Origin: Acorus gramineus
Lineage: Eukaryota > Streptophyta > Magnoliopsida > Acorales > Acoraceae
NCBI GenBank assembly: GCA_030737835.1
Contig: JAUJYN010000031.1
Location: forward strand, 1,116,001-1,180,000
Length of the DNA: 64,000 nucleotides
Reading direction: 5' to 3'
In this document: positions 47,201-58,985 of the stretch, piece by piece
How positions within the stretch are numbered: the first letter of the stretch is position 1
Layout of the letters: each line of letters starts with the position of its first letter
Notes under the pieces: model-generated
What the model was told of the DNA's origin: nothing
The model's input: the letters and a program-made list of their open reading frames with translations, nothing else
Databases searched by the model: none
Translations under genes and position numbers: made by a program

Positions 47201-50200
47201 CGCGCACTGCGCCCCCTGCGCAGCAACCGCACACCGCCCGCTCACCCCGCGTACGGCACCCCTTGCGCAGCACCCGCGCGCACTCTGCCAGCTCACCCGA
47301 CAGCGCGCCTGCCTGCCTGCACTGCCTGCCTGCACCGCCTGCCTGCGCGCACGCGCCAGCAAGCCCGCACTACCCGAGCCGAATCTCAACCACCACCATC
47401 AGCAACCAACAGCCCCCCAACAACCCCCAAACCACCAAGCTCCCCAAGCACACCCATAATCACCTCCTATACATGCATCTAAACAAGAAAGGAAAGGAAG
47501 AAAACTCACCCAAGGAGAGGAAAGGAAGGGAAGGAGATCGGGTGCTCTTCGCGCACCGAAACACCACCTCCAAGGCCACCACCACCAAGCCTTCCTTCAG
47601 CCCTAAAAATGGCTGAAATCTGAGGAGAAAAGGAGCCATGAGAGGGGGTCACACAAGAGGGAACTCGAAAATGAAACCATGGATGGATAGATCAGGTCCT
47701 TACCTTTCATTTCTCCTTCTAGGGTTTTTTGATTCAACCCCCTTAGCTAGGTCAAAAGGGGGGATTAAAGAGAGGGAGAGAGAGGTTTTGGTGGAGAAGA
47801 TGATGAATAGGGGGGGGCACTATACCTAGGCGTGGGATTTAAAAGGGGGGGGGCACACCACACACACACCACTCACACACTCACACTTTGAGATTAGATT
47901 AGGTTAAGCTAGGTTTAGGGGAGGTTTAAGTGCACTTTGACTTGGGTCAACCCATCCACACGAGAAGACAAAAAAGTTGACCAAGTCATGGGCCCACATT
48001 GACCAAGTCAAGTCTCCCAATGACTTTTTGTTCTGTCAAAACCCGGATACGATTCGGAACTGTGAAATTCTGAAACGTTACCGGAATTCGATGAAATTTT
48101 TGTGAGTGGCTTGAAATGGTACCAGGACACATAATATGCAGTTAGATTTTCAATCGGAGTCCTCAAACTCAGGATGATAGCTAAAAGTCCAAAATTTTAG
48201 CGGTTCCGATCGAAAAACGAAAAAGCTGAAAAACTGCCAGAATGTTTCAATGGTTACCAGAAGGCTAAAAAGTGACACATATATAACAATACTTAAGCTA
48301 TAAAATGTAGATATCTTGCATGCTAGGCTTATATACATGTATTGTATCCATGTATGAATGATTGTGTTGCATGCGCCCTCTAGTATGGGCATGTATGTTG
48401 TAAATGTGTATGGATGTATAGAATATGACATGTCTTAGGTGGTATTGTAATACTACTCCCACCATATTAATGGGAATATACAGTATGATTAAGTCTGTGT
48501 TAATAATGGGCACCTGCCTAATATTCCCTTGCGATAAGACTCGAGGGCGTGGTGTAGCTGTTGCGCCCATGCTAATGGGGCAAAGCTATGACCAGCTTCA
48601 TGAGATGATGATCTCTCTCGCCCTCTCCCTCTGAACGAACTGAGTAAGTAGAGGCGATTCCCTACTCGACTCAGGTTCGTTTAAAATATTGGCATGCACC
48701 TGTTAGTGCGCGAGATCGCGCTTGACCCTTTCTTTTAAGTTGGCGATATCCAACGGATATTAGAGTATATTTTGTATGTTTATGTGATTAATGACCATGT
48801 ATGCATGTTGTATGATTTATTATGATGTAAATATATGATTAGGGAGTATCCCTATGATTAATTGATATGTGATCGTGCATATGGTTCATGCACCCAACTA
48901 AGATCAAATTCTCCTCTAAAATATATGCGCATGTTAAAACTAATTAGGCCTATCTAAAATAGGCGTGGGTATGACCCGCTGTCGGGTTGTACCTTATTAG
49001 TTAGAGCGCTAGCGATGCAATCACCCCGTGCATCCGAGCGATGCACTCATTTGGAATTCAGGAGGATTCATTAGCTTATGGGATTATTTCTATGTGAGAG
49101 CAGAGGCAACCCCTTTGTGTCTGAGCGACGCAACGGTGTGGGAGTACAGTAGTATTCGATATCTCAATAAGTGATTATCGAGAGTAGTTGTTTTCCATTG
49201 GGTTCGCTTTGCGAACATGGAATGTTTACTCCCAATGTCGTCCATGTTGAGGGGGCCCGGGTTGTAGCTGTCCTGACAGAGGGCTCCCATCCGTAGGTAC
49301 CACCGATGCATTCGGGAGCGTACTGATCGTGGGAGTATACCAGGTAGAGGCTACCCGGGAGAGGGTTAACGAATGATATTGTGAGCGTGGAATCGTTCTC
49401 CCCTTCGTTGGATCCGATGTAGGGACTCCCCGGCGTTACAGCTGTCCTGACAGAGGGCTCCCATCCGTAGGTACCACCGATGCATTCGAAAGCGTACTGA
49501 TCGTGGGAGTATACCAGGTAGAGGCTACGTGGGGAAAGGGCTACCGGTGGACCAAGGGTGTAGAGCAGTCTAAGTCTCTTCCAAAAGTCCTATGTCACCT
49601 CTAGGGGGTGAGGGTGAGGATGAGGTGAAGACACATCGCCGCGTGACCCATTCGTTGTTCGTCCGTTCCCATAGTTGTTGGGTCCGGTTGTGTATCGATG
49701 TTTAAAGACATCGTGGGTCAGTTATCCCGATGTAGATGATCCAGTAGTGTTGTGTAGACCAGTAATCTCGGGTCTCCTCGACCAACGGTATGGTCTCTCC
49801 CCAAAAGTCCCAAGAGTCTCCCTCTGGGAGTGAGGGTGAGGGTGAGGTTGGTCGCGCTGCCGCGTGACCCTGTTATCCATGGGTTTCCACCCATGTTTTC
49901 CTTGATGGGAAAGTGCTTATGTATTGAACTGATGTATGATGATTGGTTTCTAGCCACTCACTGAGCTTGTAGCTCACCCCTCATATACTGTTTCTTTTCA
50001 AGGGTAGTGTTGGGCGTGGAGCTGGAGCTTTCCTATGGCGTGGTCTTATGGGCGTGGAGCGTTCTTCTGGCGGATGGCGAGTGCGAGGCTGTCAGCAGTC
50101 CTAGAGTCATTGTATGTATTGTAAATCGTGCATGTGGCACATGTTGTATTTTCTTTGGTCTAGACTTGGCTCTCACAGGACAGTGATTGTGTATTCGAGT

Positions 50201-50386
50201 CTGTAATAATGTTTTTGATTTACAGACATTGTTTATATATATTATGCTTCCGCTTTTCAGTCAGTTATCATTATCCTTGCTTTGCCACCTTGTGTGTTGT
50301 TGTTGGAGTCTTTATTGACCTCAGGTATTGATAGCTGATATTTTATTATTGCCACGTCTCGGGGACGGCCGCCCTGGGGCGTGACA
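44265..50386 (+). repeat. B 3' LTR (with inserted solo LTR)
   Basis: Partner of 32023-39050. Its GC-rich block is shorter: GTGAGGGG at about 45178-45183 jumps to TACCAGTGCGCGC, omitting roughly 190 bp present in the 5' LTR. The putative leader intron is 45087-45412. The unoccupied site of the other LTR's solo insertion is at 49000-49004. It ends GGGGCGTGACA at 50386, followed by ATGGC. Confidence 0.9.
45569..48288 (-). mobile_element. Family-A solo LTR in B 3' LTR
   Basis: Begins TGTCACGCCCC and ends GACACATATATAACA on the plus strand, with no interior. The 5' LTR shows the empty site (33496-33520). The right flank ATACT (48289-48293) matches ATGCT there, but the left flank lacks TGGCCATGCT. 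The missing ten bases lie between two TG dinucleotides, so a small microhomology deletion after insertion probably removed the left duplication. The putative intron is 47509-46837 and the stem-loop is near 46733-46785. Confidence 0.88.
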
Positions 50387-50391
50387 ATGGC

Positions 50392-52624
50392 CTTGGACTA
50401 CGGGATGTGATATTTTTCTACCGATTTGTCCAGTGCCCCGGGAGCTCGCGGAGGTACTGCTTTACGATGAGGGAGTGCCGGATCGTCATGCTCGGTATCT
50501 CAGATAGGGATCGAGGCTGGAAAGAGGAGACCGTAGCGGTCGGGGGGCCCTAGCAATGCCCAGTAGTCAGTGTGCCACCCATTCGGACGTCCTTCGGTAA
50601 ACTCAGTACGTTGAGTTTCTAGTAGACATCGTTTCTCTTCCTCTCTCTCTCTTTTTTTTTTTTTTGATTTGCATGCTACTATTCTTGCAAGGCACCTCGA
50701 TCCCATCGTGGGGATGCCTAAGTCTCGGGTTCGGTTCCTGACCAACAATGTTCTCGAGGCCTTGAAGTGGCTAATGTGGGACTAGGCTTTCTTCAACCTA
50801 ATCACCATGGACACACTTGTTCTGAAGGTGAGGGAACTGCTGGCGATTGCGGGCGGCCAAGCTGGTGGACACTCCTTTTAGGCAGCTGATCATCAAGGGA
50901 AATGTCGGCTCATCATCGAGAGTGATGATGAGGAGTCCGAGTTTGGCGACTAGGAGAACGTTTCGGCTTCCGTCTCCATAGGTCGGAGGACACCTTCCTC
51001 TGGGGCAGTTGCTCGAGCGGAGGAGTCGGCTCTCCAAGTTGCCCTGGAGCTCTCCTCGATGGAGGTGGAACGCGAGTCCTTCATTGGTTCACAACGCGCT
51101 GGCAAACGCGTGCATTGGAACTCGAAGGAGAGGTTCGGGCGCTCGAGGATGACCTCGAGGCTGGGCTCAGGCTGACTCACGCCTGGATGTACCGTGAAGC
51201 TTGGATCGCCGCGCTCCTGTCGGCAAGGAGCTTAAGGAGGATCCCGCCAGAGGCCACAGCCTGGGAGGAGGGGTTCGGCCTGAATGCTTATTCGAATCTT
51301 CCTCAGTGATGGGCCCTGTGAAAAATTAAATTTTTTTTGCATGTACCGAACCTCGAAATCAATCAAATTTCTTTTATTGCACTGGTTGTTCGCATTGTGT
51401 TTCATGTGTGGTATTGTTCGAACGAAGTGCGATAAGCATCAAATGGTTTTGTTAGCTAGAGCCACCCCAAAACCGGGGGATCCTCTGACCAGAATCGTCG
51501 CAGTCATCCATGGCCAACCCATCCCCAGCGACATGGAGTCAATCAAAATATCACTCAGGATCCTGAAAGTGCATTATCACTGAACCGATCTCCAAACGAG
51601 CAATCGCCATCAATTCGATCTAGAGGAGGTATCCCTGCCACTTATTGACCCTTTGATTTTCACCATATATATTTGCAATTGTTAGATGTAGAGGGACTTC
51701 CCCACTTCAAACAATGTAGCAGAGTACAAGGCCCTCGTCAATGGGCTACGACTCGCTAGGGCTCTCCATATCAGTTATCTACGTGTTTATTGTGACTCAC
51801 AATTGATAGTGCTACAGGTCCAAGGAACTTACATTGCCAAGGATGAGAAAATTGAGTGATACCTCCATTTGGCCACTAAACTCTCACAGGAGTTCTTCGA
51901 CTTCGAGATTAACTATCTCCCTTGAGATGAGAACAGGACGTTGGATTCATTGGCCACAGGGGCTACAGCTGTCAGAGGTCGGTGGGTCGTACCCAAGACC
52001 TTGCAACAACCCTCCATCGACCCGATCTCTGCTGTGTGCTCCATTGAGAGGAGATTCCCTACTGGATGGACCCGATCGAAGCCTACATTTGGGACGGAAC
52101 TCTCCCGACAGATCAAACCGAAGCTCATAAGATCAGGCGTCGGTCCGCTAGCTATGTCATCGATGGCACACTCTATCACTGAAATGCTGACGGCCCCTTC
52201 TTGAGGTGCCTTAGCGCAACCAAAACCAAGTCGCTAATGGAGGAGATACACGAAAGGTCATGCGGCGACCACTCAAGCAGACGTTCCCTCATCCATCGCA
52301 TCCTCACCTAGGGGTACTATTGGCCATCACTTAGAAAGGACACCCTCACCTTCGCCTGGTGATGTGAGAAAGGCCAGAAATTCTCCCCACTCATTCACGC
52401 CACCGCGAATGAGTTGCACATAGTCACGGCCCCATGGAAATCGCGGGTCCTTTCCCGGTCGCACAGGGGACAAGAGATACGTTCTTCTAGCGACTGATTA
52501 TTTCATAAAATGGATGGAAGACGAGGCATACAAGACCGTCAAGCACTTCAACATCAAGAACTTCTTTTGGACTCACATTATATGTAGGTTTTGCATCCCA
52601 AAGGTCCTGGTGGCAGATAATTAT
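50392..52624 (+). pseudogene. Tat-type retroelement remnant: transposon protein C-part, RNase H, integrase
   Basis: 50392-50550 continues the transposon-type protein cut at 32022. About 50950-51300 is charged, coiled-coil-like sequence. About 51720-51960 reads NNVAEYKALVNGLRLA and VYCDSQLIVLQVQG, the archaeal-type RNase H found in Tat/Ogre-lineage elements. About 52080-52400 matches the integrase zinc-finger region (GYYWPSLRKD, CEKGQKFSP). About 52430-52620 matches the integrase core (GPFPVAQG, DNYW-like end). Many stops and frameshifts. Similarity ends near 52624. Confidence 0.7.
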
Positions 52625-52821
52625 TGATAGTGCTACAAAGCCCCTACTCGTTTCCCCTGGGTGAATGGGTTCTTTGGCGTGTCACTGATAACACACGAGA
52701 GCTCAATGTTGGGAAACTCAAGGCCACTTGGGCAGGCCCGTACGATAGATAATGGTTTTCATGGAGTTTTGGATCTGATCCACCTCGCGGCCTTGGTCAG
52801 TTCCCCACTTGAAAGGGGGGG

Positions 52822-53961
52822 TGTGGTTGGTTTCCTTGCTGAGTCGCCCAACAACTCCTCAGGGCGATTCAGGGGTTGGTGTGATCACCACCTACTTTCT
52901 AAGAAAGCAGAAAAAGTTGGTGTTGTTGTTGATCGCCTCGCGGGGGTAGATTGTGGATTCTCTGCTCTGAGACACGGTTAGCCGTACACATAGGTGAAAA
53001 CGGGGAATCATTTATGCTTCTAGGACTTGACAAAGGAAGTTTTAAAAGTAAGGAAGGGGCTGGCTAGTTAGGCTTAGACGCCTAAAGGGGGACGGCTAGT
53101 TAAGGTTAGCTGCCTGGGTTCTGGTTCTATTTGGGTAGAACCTGGGTGATTATTGGTTTAGGCTTTGGCTAAGGTTAAACCAGGTTTAACTAGGGTTTAA
53201 GAGAGCGTTTGTGGAGAGCGGAATTTGGTAGAAAATGGATTTCCTTCTATAAAAAATAAGACTCTCTCTCTCTCTCTCTCTCTCTCTCAAGGGTGCGGGT
53301 ATGAAATTGGTGGATGCGTGAGTTTCAAGTATGGAATTTGAATGGTTGATGTGTTGATTGAGCTTGTGATTGGTGATGAGTTGAAGAAGGCTTTGGACCC
53401 CCCCCCCCCCATTTATAGTAAAAATGGGGCAGGGGAGTATCCAGTGGACAATAGATCAAATTGGATAATAGGGTGTTTGATTTGACCCTCATTAGATCTT
53501 TGTGTTTCTAACAATTGTCCAAGTGAGGGGCGGCATGTTGAACCTAGCCGTCTAGGGAGGGGCGGCTATTTCTAAGGATCCGCCCCTATGATAACCTGCC
53601 AAACCTCCAATCTCTAGCAAGAGGTGGCTTGGGGCGGTTACTAGAAGTAAGCCATCAAAGAAGGGGCGGCTAAATATGAGAAACTACCACAATCATCAAC
53701 ATAAATGTTAACTTTATGTCCCATCTCTGGGAAGCAGTTGGGGGGCGGCTAGTTCAATCTAGCCATCCAAGGAGGGGTGGCTACTTTGAACTAGTCACCC
53801 TGTTTCTTGCCCCTTGAATTTTCTAAGTGTTTGGGGCAAGGGTTTCTCCTTCTGGTTTCTTTCTTAAGTTTTTTTCTTTTTAGATTCCAAATGTGGTCAT
53901 TTCTAAATATTACTTGAAATAATTTTCTTCTTTTTGGATGGTCAAAATTGGGGTATCTACA
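52822..53961 (+). repeat. Possible LTR following a purine tract
   Basis: GAAAGGGGGGG (52811-52821) precedes TGTGG at 52822, and the stretch can be closed at GGGGTATCTACA (53950-53961), giving TG...CA ends and 1140 bp. It contains TCTATAAAAAATA near 53246 and a (CT)n leader (53262-53288). It could be the 3' LTR of the Tat-type remnant. No matching second LTR was found in the window, so this is tentative. Confidence 0.35.
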
Positions 53962-54600
53962 ATTGTCCCTCATCGGACGGAGTCTTTGTGCGAAGTAGAA
54001 AGACTTTCGATCGATGATAAGGAAAGAGACCCATATTTTGGCCAGCCTGACCATCAAGAAGTTTTGAACTCATGACCAATATCATTCAAGGATTTGATTT
54101 AGATCATCAGAGACTGGGTTGACTAGAATAGTTATCAAAAGACTAATCCAGGTGGGGGAGTGAGTAAAAGTAAAGAAGCGAGGGATCCAACCTTGGATGG
54201 GGTTCTTAGCCATCGCGCACAAAGCAGCCTGGCATCGGATGCCTTGCGCCTACCATGCCCGTGCATGGCGGCTTAGCAAACGGGGGGGGGGGGATGTGGC
54301 CAACAAAAAAGGAAAAGTGTAGTTGAATTGGTGAATGGATCATTCGAGAGACAAAGATTCTAGGAAAGAACCAGAACTGAGGAAACTTGAACTAAATGGT
54401 ACTGGAAATGTGGTAAAACTTCAAGTTGGTCGTGTTTAATCAAGTAAGATTTGGAAACTGTTTGTTTAGAAAACTTTTGAAAAAAGTGTGTTTTGGTTGT
54501 TTGGCAGGGGGCGGCTACTTGAATTTAGCTGACGGGGAGGGGCGGCATGTGTGTTTAGCCATCTAGCCTGGGGCGGTTACTTGTAGGTAGTCACCGGCCA
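53030..54600 (+). repeat. GGCGGCTA hairpin repeats, 5' block
   Basis: Units such as GGGGCGGCTAGTT followed by CTAGCCATCC recur near 53050-53110, 53530-53590, 53625-53690, 53740-53805 and 54505-54600. Many pair with themselves, for example GGCTAG-TTCAAT-CTAGCC near 53747. Units alternate with GGAGGGGCGG spacers. The same repeat reappears at 58690-58985. It does not encode a steady frame. Confidence 0.6.
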
Positions 54601-54666
54601 ACTAGGCCCATTTATAACCGAAAAGTCCCTCTCTCTCTTCGAACGGTTTCAAAACGGTCCTTCTCC

Positions 54667-54708
54667 CTCTTCTTCTTCTTCTTCTTCTTCTTCTTCTTCT
54701 TCTTCTTC
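54667..54708 (+). repeat. (CTT)n microsatellite in leader of transposon-type gene
   Basis: About fourteen CTT units in the pyrimidine-rich sequence between a TTTATAA TATA-like site (about 54608) and the ATG at 54834. Confidence 0.9.
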
Positions 54709-55390
54709 ATTTTAAACAAAAAACCTTCACTTTCTTCAACCTCTCTCCATCCATTTTGACATAGATCATCCCCTTTTCTTTGATTTCAAAACCCTAAGTT
54801 TTGGGTCTCCTTTTTCTTTTCAATCCGAGGGAGATGACAAGGTTGAAAGTGATTGCTCTGAGAGGGGAACGACCGTGGATGGCTCGTGGAGAGCGTAGCT
54901 CGAGCTCTTCATCATTGGAGAGCAATAGGGCGGAGGTCCGGAGGAGGAGGCTGTGCAAGGGTCGATAAGTGTGGCGGAGACGTCGTTAGCGGGTAGCGGC
55001 ACGGATGAGGCCAGGGGTGTGTCCTCAGGGGCTGTCCTGAGGGGTGTAGTGGAGGTGATATGGTACATGTGCAAGAGGAGATGCGGCGACCGAGGGTGCA
55101 TATTTTGAGGCTGAAGGGTCGGCCATGGGTGTGGATTTGGGCGAGGGCATTAGTGAGGAGGTGAGGGCTTCCTTGGATACCATTGTGGGAATGTTAGAGA
55201 GGGAGGGCGGAGGTGGAGTCAATGCCACAGCTAAGGAGGAGGAGAGGAGGGCCATAGGGGACTATGTGGTGTTGGCCTCCGATGTAGTGGGCACGGAGAA
55301 GGGCGAGGGTGTAGGGATTGAGGCCGCGGGGGCCGAGGGTGTAGGTGTTGGGGATACCGAGGCTGGGGGTGCTGAGATTGGGTCTGTAGA

Positions 55391-56325
55391 CACTACAAGA
55401 AATCGGGGTTAGAAAACGCCGTCGCTATTGATATTACCAACGTTTGGTAAGCCGTCGCTATTCGTCGCTAATTATCCCGTCGCTAAAGGTATTAGCGACG
55501 GCCATGCCCGTCGCTAAAAGGCGATATTAACGCCGTCTACAAGGTCAATAACGGATATTATTTTTTCTATTAGCGACGGTCTTTGGCCGTCGGTATTACT
55601 ATTAGCGACGGTCGACGACCGTCGCTAATACTGCAAAATTAGATTTTTAATTCCTTATCCCGTCTGTTGTCAATAATAGCGACGGTCACTGGCCGTCGCT
55701 ATTTCCTTCCTTTCCCACCCTCCATTCTGTTTATTGACAAAAAAAAAAATTCCTGTATATATAATATTTGACACAAATATATAATTACACGATTGACATT
55801 CACCAAATCCTGATTTCGGTAAGCAGTTAAATAAAACAAATCCTGATTTATAATGTCATCATTAATTAAAAGAATATATACATATGGACTTAAGTGAAGA
55901 TATGAGAAGAAACACACATCAATTGTTGAATGAAAACTTGCATCATGAGTCCTGCAAAAAAAAAAAAATACAATCTTTAGGTTATGAATAAATAAATTAG
56001 AGTAAAACAATAAACCAAATTCGTAAATATTATGTGAAACATTTATCAATTTACTATATATCCAACTTTATCATATTACTTAGTAGACACAATAGCAAAA
56101 CCTTTTTCCAAATGATTTTTATTGTCATTCCTATCTCACTAACTTTGACCATCATATTTTTAAATCACTTCACTTTTGTTGGCGTAATGTCTCTATCTTC
56201 ATAAAAACTCTTGAGTTGTCATATAATAAAACCATGTAAACTCATTTGAAAATTCAAATCACAAACCAAGTTCAAGTAAAATCCAGGACAGATGGGAGTA
56301 AACTAAGTTCAAGTAAAATCCATCA
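55391..56325 (+). mobile_element. CACTA-family transposon, one end recognisable
   Basis: It begins with the canonical terminus CACTACAAGAAA at 55391. The following 300 bp is packed with direct and inverted TTAGCGACGG / CCGTCGCTAA subterminal repeats, including a near-perfect 31-nt palindrome at 55600-55630. About 55700-56260 is AT-rich with no ORF. The other terminus (TTTCTTGTAGTG) was not found; a direct repeat of AAGTTCAAGTAAAATCC at about 56268 and 56304 marks the likely right limit. It is a truncated or internally rearranged copy. Confidence 0.75.
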
Positions 56326-56639
56326 TCATGCCATGGGTGCTAATGTTGGGACCATGGAGGCCGGGGCTAAGGAGGATGGGAATGAAGAGGAGGAGGGGGA
56401 CAACGACAGGATGGACGATCCCGACGAGGCCGAGGCGGACGCTCCCGAGGCTACACAAGCCATGGTATTCCTCTATTTCCCTTTGTCTAATTCTAATTTT
56501 TATGTCTTGTATATCATATTTATTTTTAAATTATGGGTATGTTATGAACATATTTTAGTAGTTTATATACATTCTTTTATGGCATGAGTAGAAGTGGTAT
56601 ATGTTTTTATTGTGAATTTTTAAGGAAAGGATATGCATA

Positions 56640-57100
56640 TAGGACAGATGAATTTAATCATGGTGGGATGCAAAGATGAGATAAGTATGTAACTTTAAGC
56701 AATTATGGTGGGATGGGAAAAGGGACAAACATGCTTTTGTAGTGTATGATAGCATGCTTTGAATTTATCATGGTGGGATGGGAAATGAAATATGCTAAGG
56801 AAAATAAGTTTTGTTTTAATGGTGGGGCTTAATGCATATATGCTTGTTTTGTAGGAGTTGTAATAAGCATGCTTATGGTTTAGTAAAGAAAGTCATGATG
56901 GGAGTTTTTATAAGGGAACCAGCTTGTTTTGAATAAGAAGTAATCATGGTGGGATTATATGTATATGAGTATAGCATATGAGTTAGAGGAAGGATAATTT
57001 TTTACATGTATTTTATCATGGTGGGGTAAATGAGCATGGTGAAGAAAGGAATGCAAGCATGATAGTTTTTAGAATAACCACAGTGGGATTTATGAATACG
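56640..57100 (+). repeat. Interspersed ATCATGGTGGGAT motif in putative intron
   Basis: About seven copies of ATCATGGTGGGATG or close variants near 56657, 56703, 56768, 56818, 56943, 57017 and (as CACAGTGGGAT) 57078, spaced 45-125 bp in otherwise AT-rich sequence. The spacers are not similar to each other, so this is not a simple tandem array. Confidence 0.55.
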
Positions 57101-58689
57101 TAGTCGTAATTTTAGTAAGTGTGTATTTGCTTTATAGTAGGGTCTATATGCATGTGGTAGTAGAAAATTCTTTTCTTTACATAGGCCCTTTGAGTTTAGG
57201 GTTAGTGTTTATGCTTCTTATGAGATTTTATGTAAACATGTTTTTGAATGGAAGCTCTTACCTCTGGAATGTTTTCTTATTCGGGCTAACCTCTTTTCTT
57301 CGTCTTTTCAGCGACCGAATCATGTGCGGGCGTTGTGGCACAAGACAAAGAGGTGGTACTCCGCCTTGATGCAGGAGGAGTGGGATCTGGTGGGCGGAGC
57401 GGGTTTATTTGGAGGTGGTGTGGAGTGAGCTCCTAGTGGTTTCTTTGGAGCTCAGTCAAGCTAGGGAGATGGCCGCCAAGGCTGAGGAGGAGATGGGCCA
57501 GTTGAAGTTCGAGGCTGCATCGAGAGAGGAGTCATCCGTCCTACGCCGTGAGCGAGATTCCCTCCTGGTGAGGGTGTTGGAGTTGGAGGCATTGGCGGGT
57601 GTTCCTGGTGGATTAGTGGGAGACCTGGTCCGCTCTCTTCAGGCGGCTGGGGATAGAGACCGGAAGGCGCTCCGAGTGGGCGAGGAGAGGCTCTGGGTTA
57701 CAGAGTCAAGAGCACGAGAGCTCAAGGAAAGGCATAGGGCGCTTGAGGACTGGTTTAGAGGGGTAGAGGCGTGCTTTCACCAGAGATTGGAGAGGAGGGA
57801 TAGAGATATCCAGCAAGTCCACCTCTGGGAGGTCAGCATGAGGGGAAGCTAGTTGGTGGAGGGTCTATGACCGAGGCAGACCTCGACTTTCTCCCTGTTG
57901 ACCATGAGCACTCCATCTCTGCTTCCTTTGCTACCAGGGCAACCTTCAGTTGGGCTTCTTGTCCTTCGGTGACTCAGAACTGTGGGAGGCATATGAGGGC
58001 TGCTTCTTCGGTGCGAGAGACTCCTGAGGTTCAGGATGCTCCGGAGATTCAATCCTCTCATCAACCACCGCCACCTTCTCAGCCAGGCCAGGATGCACCT
58101 CCTTCAACTCAGCCTTCTCAGGATGATGATACATCGAGGTATACTCTTTCTTGGTCTTTGATAGAAAACTTTGAAGTTTATGGCAGTGGACTTAAGTTTT
58201 CCTTTTCTTTTGGCTCAAGTGACCTTCCAGCCAAATGGTTTAAGATATCCAAGACTTTGGACTTCAGCTGATCTTTTTTCTACTTTTCTTTTGCCTTCCC
58301 CTTAGTTTTGTTTGGGTTTATAAACTTGCTTTGTGTTTTTAGTTTACTTCTGTTTTATTTTTCTGTCTATGAACAATTTATACATTTCTTTTGGTTTTAT
58401 GGATAGACATGGATGGTTTTAGTTCTGTTTTGAAAGGTTGTTTATTGATTTTATTTGGTGAGTGTATATGTGGAATGGTTTATATGATTTGGTTTGGTGT
58501 TTGATTGAATGAATGAATGTGTAGAGATTGGTGTATGGATGAGTGTATGGTTTGGTATATGGTTTTGGTTGCTTTTTATTCGTATTTATACAGGTTTTGG
58601 GAATGTATATATATGTGTGGAATGTGTATTTACAGTTTTTGGGAAAGAAATGTTCCTAATAGGTCTTGAAGAGTTGAAGAGTTGATTTA

Positions 58690-58985
58690 AACTAGACTGA
58701 CAGGTGCAGGTTAGGCAGCAGGTAAGGAGCGGCTAGTCCAATCTAGCCATCTACGGATAGGCGGCTAGTTTGAAGAAGCCGCCCAAAGGCAGTGTTTTTA
58801 ATCTGGATGGGCGCCAGCATGTTGTTTCTAGCCGTCAGGGATCTGGCGGCATGTGTAGTAGCCACCCCGGGACTGGTGGTTCTGGACCTTGGAAACCCGC
58901 AGGGTTGTTGATATTAGTCACCAGAGGCCAGGCGGCTAGACCTGGTTAGCCACCCCTTGCCTGGGGCAGGCTTTTTTTATTATGC
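58690..58985 (+). repeat. GGCGGCTA hairpin repeats, 3' block
   Basis: Same units as 53030-54600: GAGCGGCTAG-TCCAAT-CTAGCC near 58723, GGCGGCTAGTTTG...AAGCCGCC near 58760, and CAGGCGGCTAG...GGTTAGCCACC near 58930. The two blocks flank the decayed transposon-type gene. Confidence 0.6.

Larger units (their letters stand above)
32023..50386 (+). mobile_element. B: large non-autonomous LTR retrotransposon carrying three solo LTRs
   Basis: Spans 18364 bp between ATGGC (32018-32022) and ATGGC (50387-50391), a perfect target duplication. The 5' LTR is 32023-39050, the primer-binding site 39057-39068, the polypurine tract 44251-44264 and the 3' LTR 44265-50386. Later insertions account for 8.6 kb: family-A solo LTRs at 34217-37665 and 45569-48288 and a family-C solo LTR at 41305-43766. 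The LTRs without insertions are about 3.4-3.6 kb. The interior has only decayed gag-pol. LTR wording differs from family A at the start (TGTTATGCCTGTGTC) but shares the GGGGCGTGACA end. Confidence 0.92.
54834..58271 (+). pseudogene. Decayed transposon-type gene with coiled coil, CACTA-interrupted
   Basis: Starts MTRLKVIALRGERPW at 54834 and becomes an acidic, Gly/Val-rich region with stops and frame changes. It is broken by a CACTA end at 55391 and resumes near 56330 with another acidic stretch (GAKEDGNEEEEGDNDR). A donor-like ATGGTATTCC at 56463 and acceptor-like CTTTTCAG at 57303-57310 suggest an intron. The next exon (57311-57852) has strong coiled-coil character (LELSQAREMAAKAEEEMGQL ... 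RVGEERLWVTESRARELKE) and is followed by a Pro/Gln/Ser-rich tail to about 58271. The exons are in three different frames. I recognise no named domain; it resembles plant transposon-associated proteins with an N-terminal transposon domain lost. Confidence 0.45.

Noticed and set aside
56745..56760. Right CACTA terminus at CTTTTGTAGTG
   Set aside because: Not the TTTCTTGTAGTG expected, no subterminal TTAGCGACGG repeats nearby, and it lies beyond where the interrupted gene resumes.
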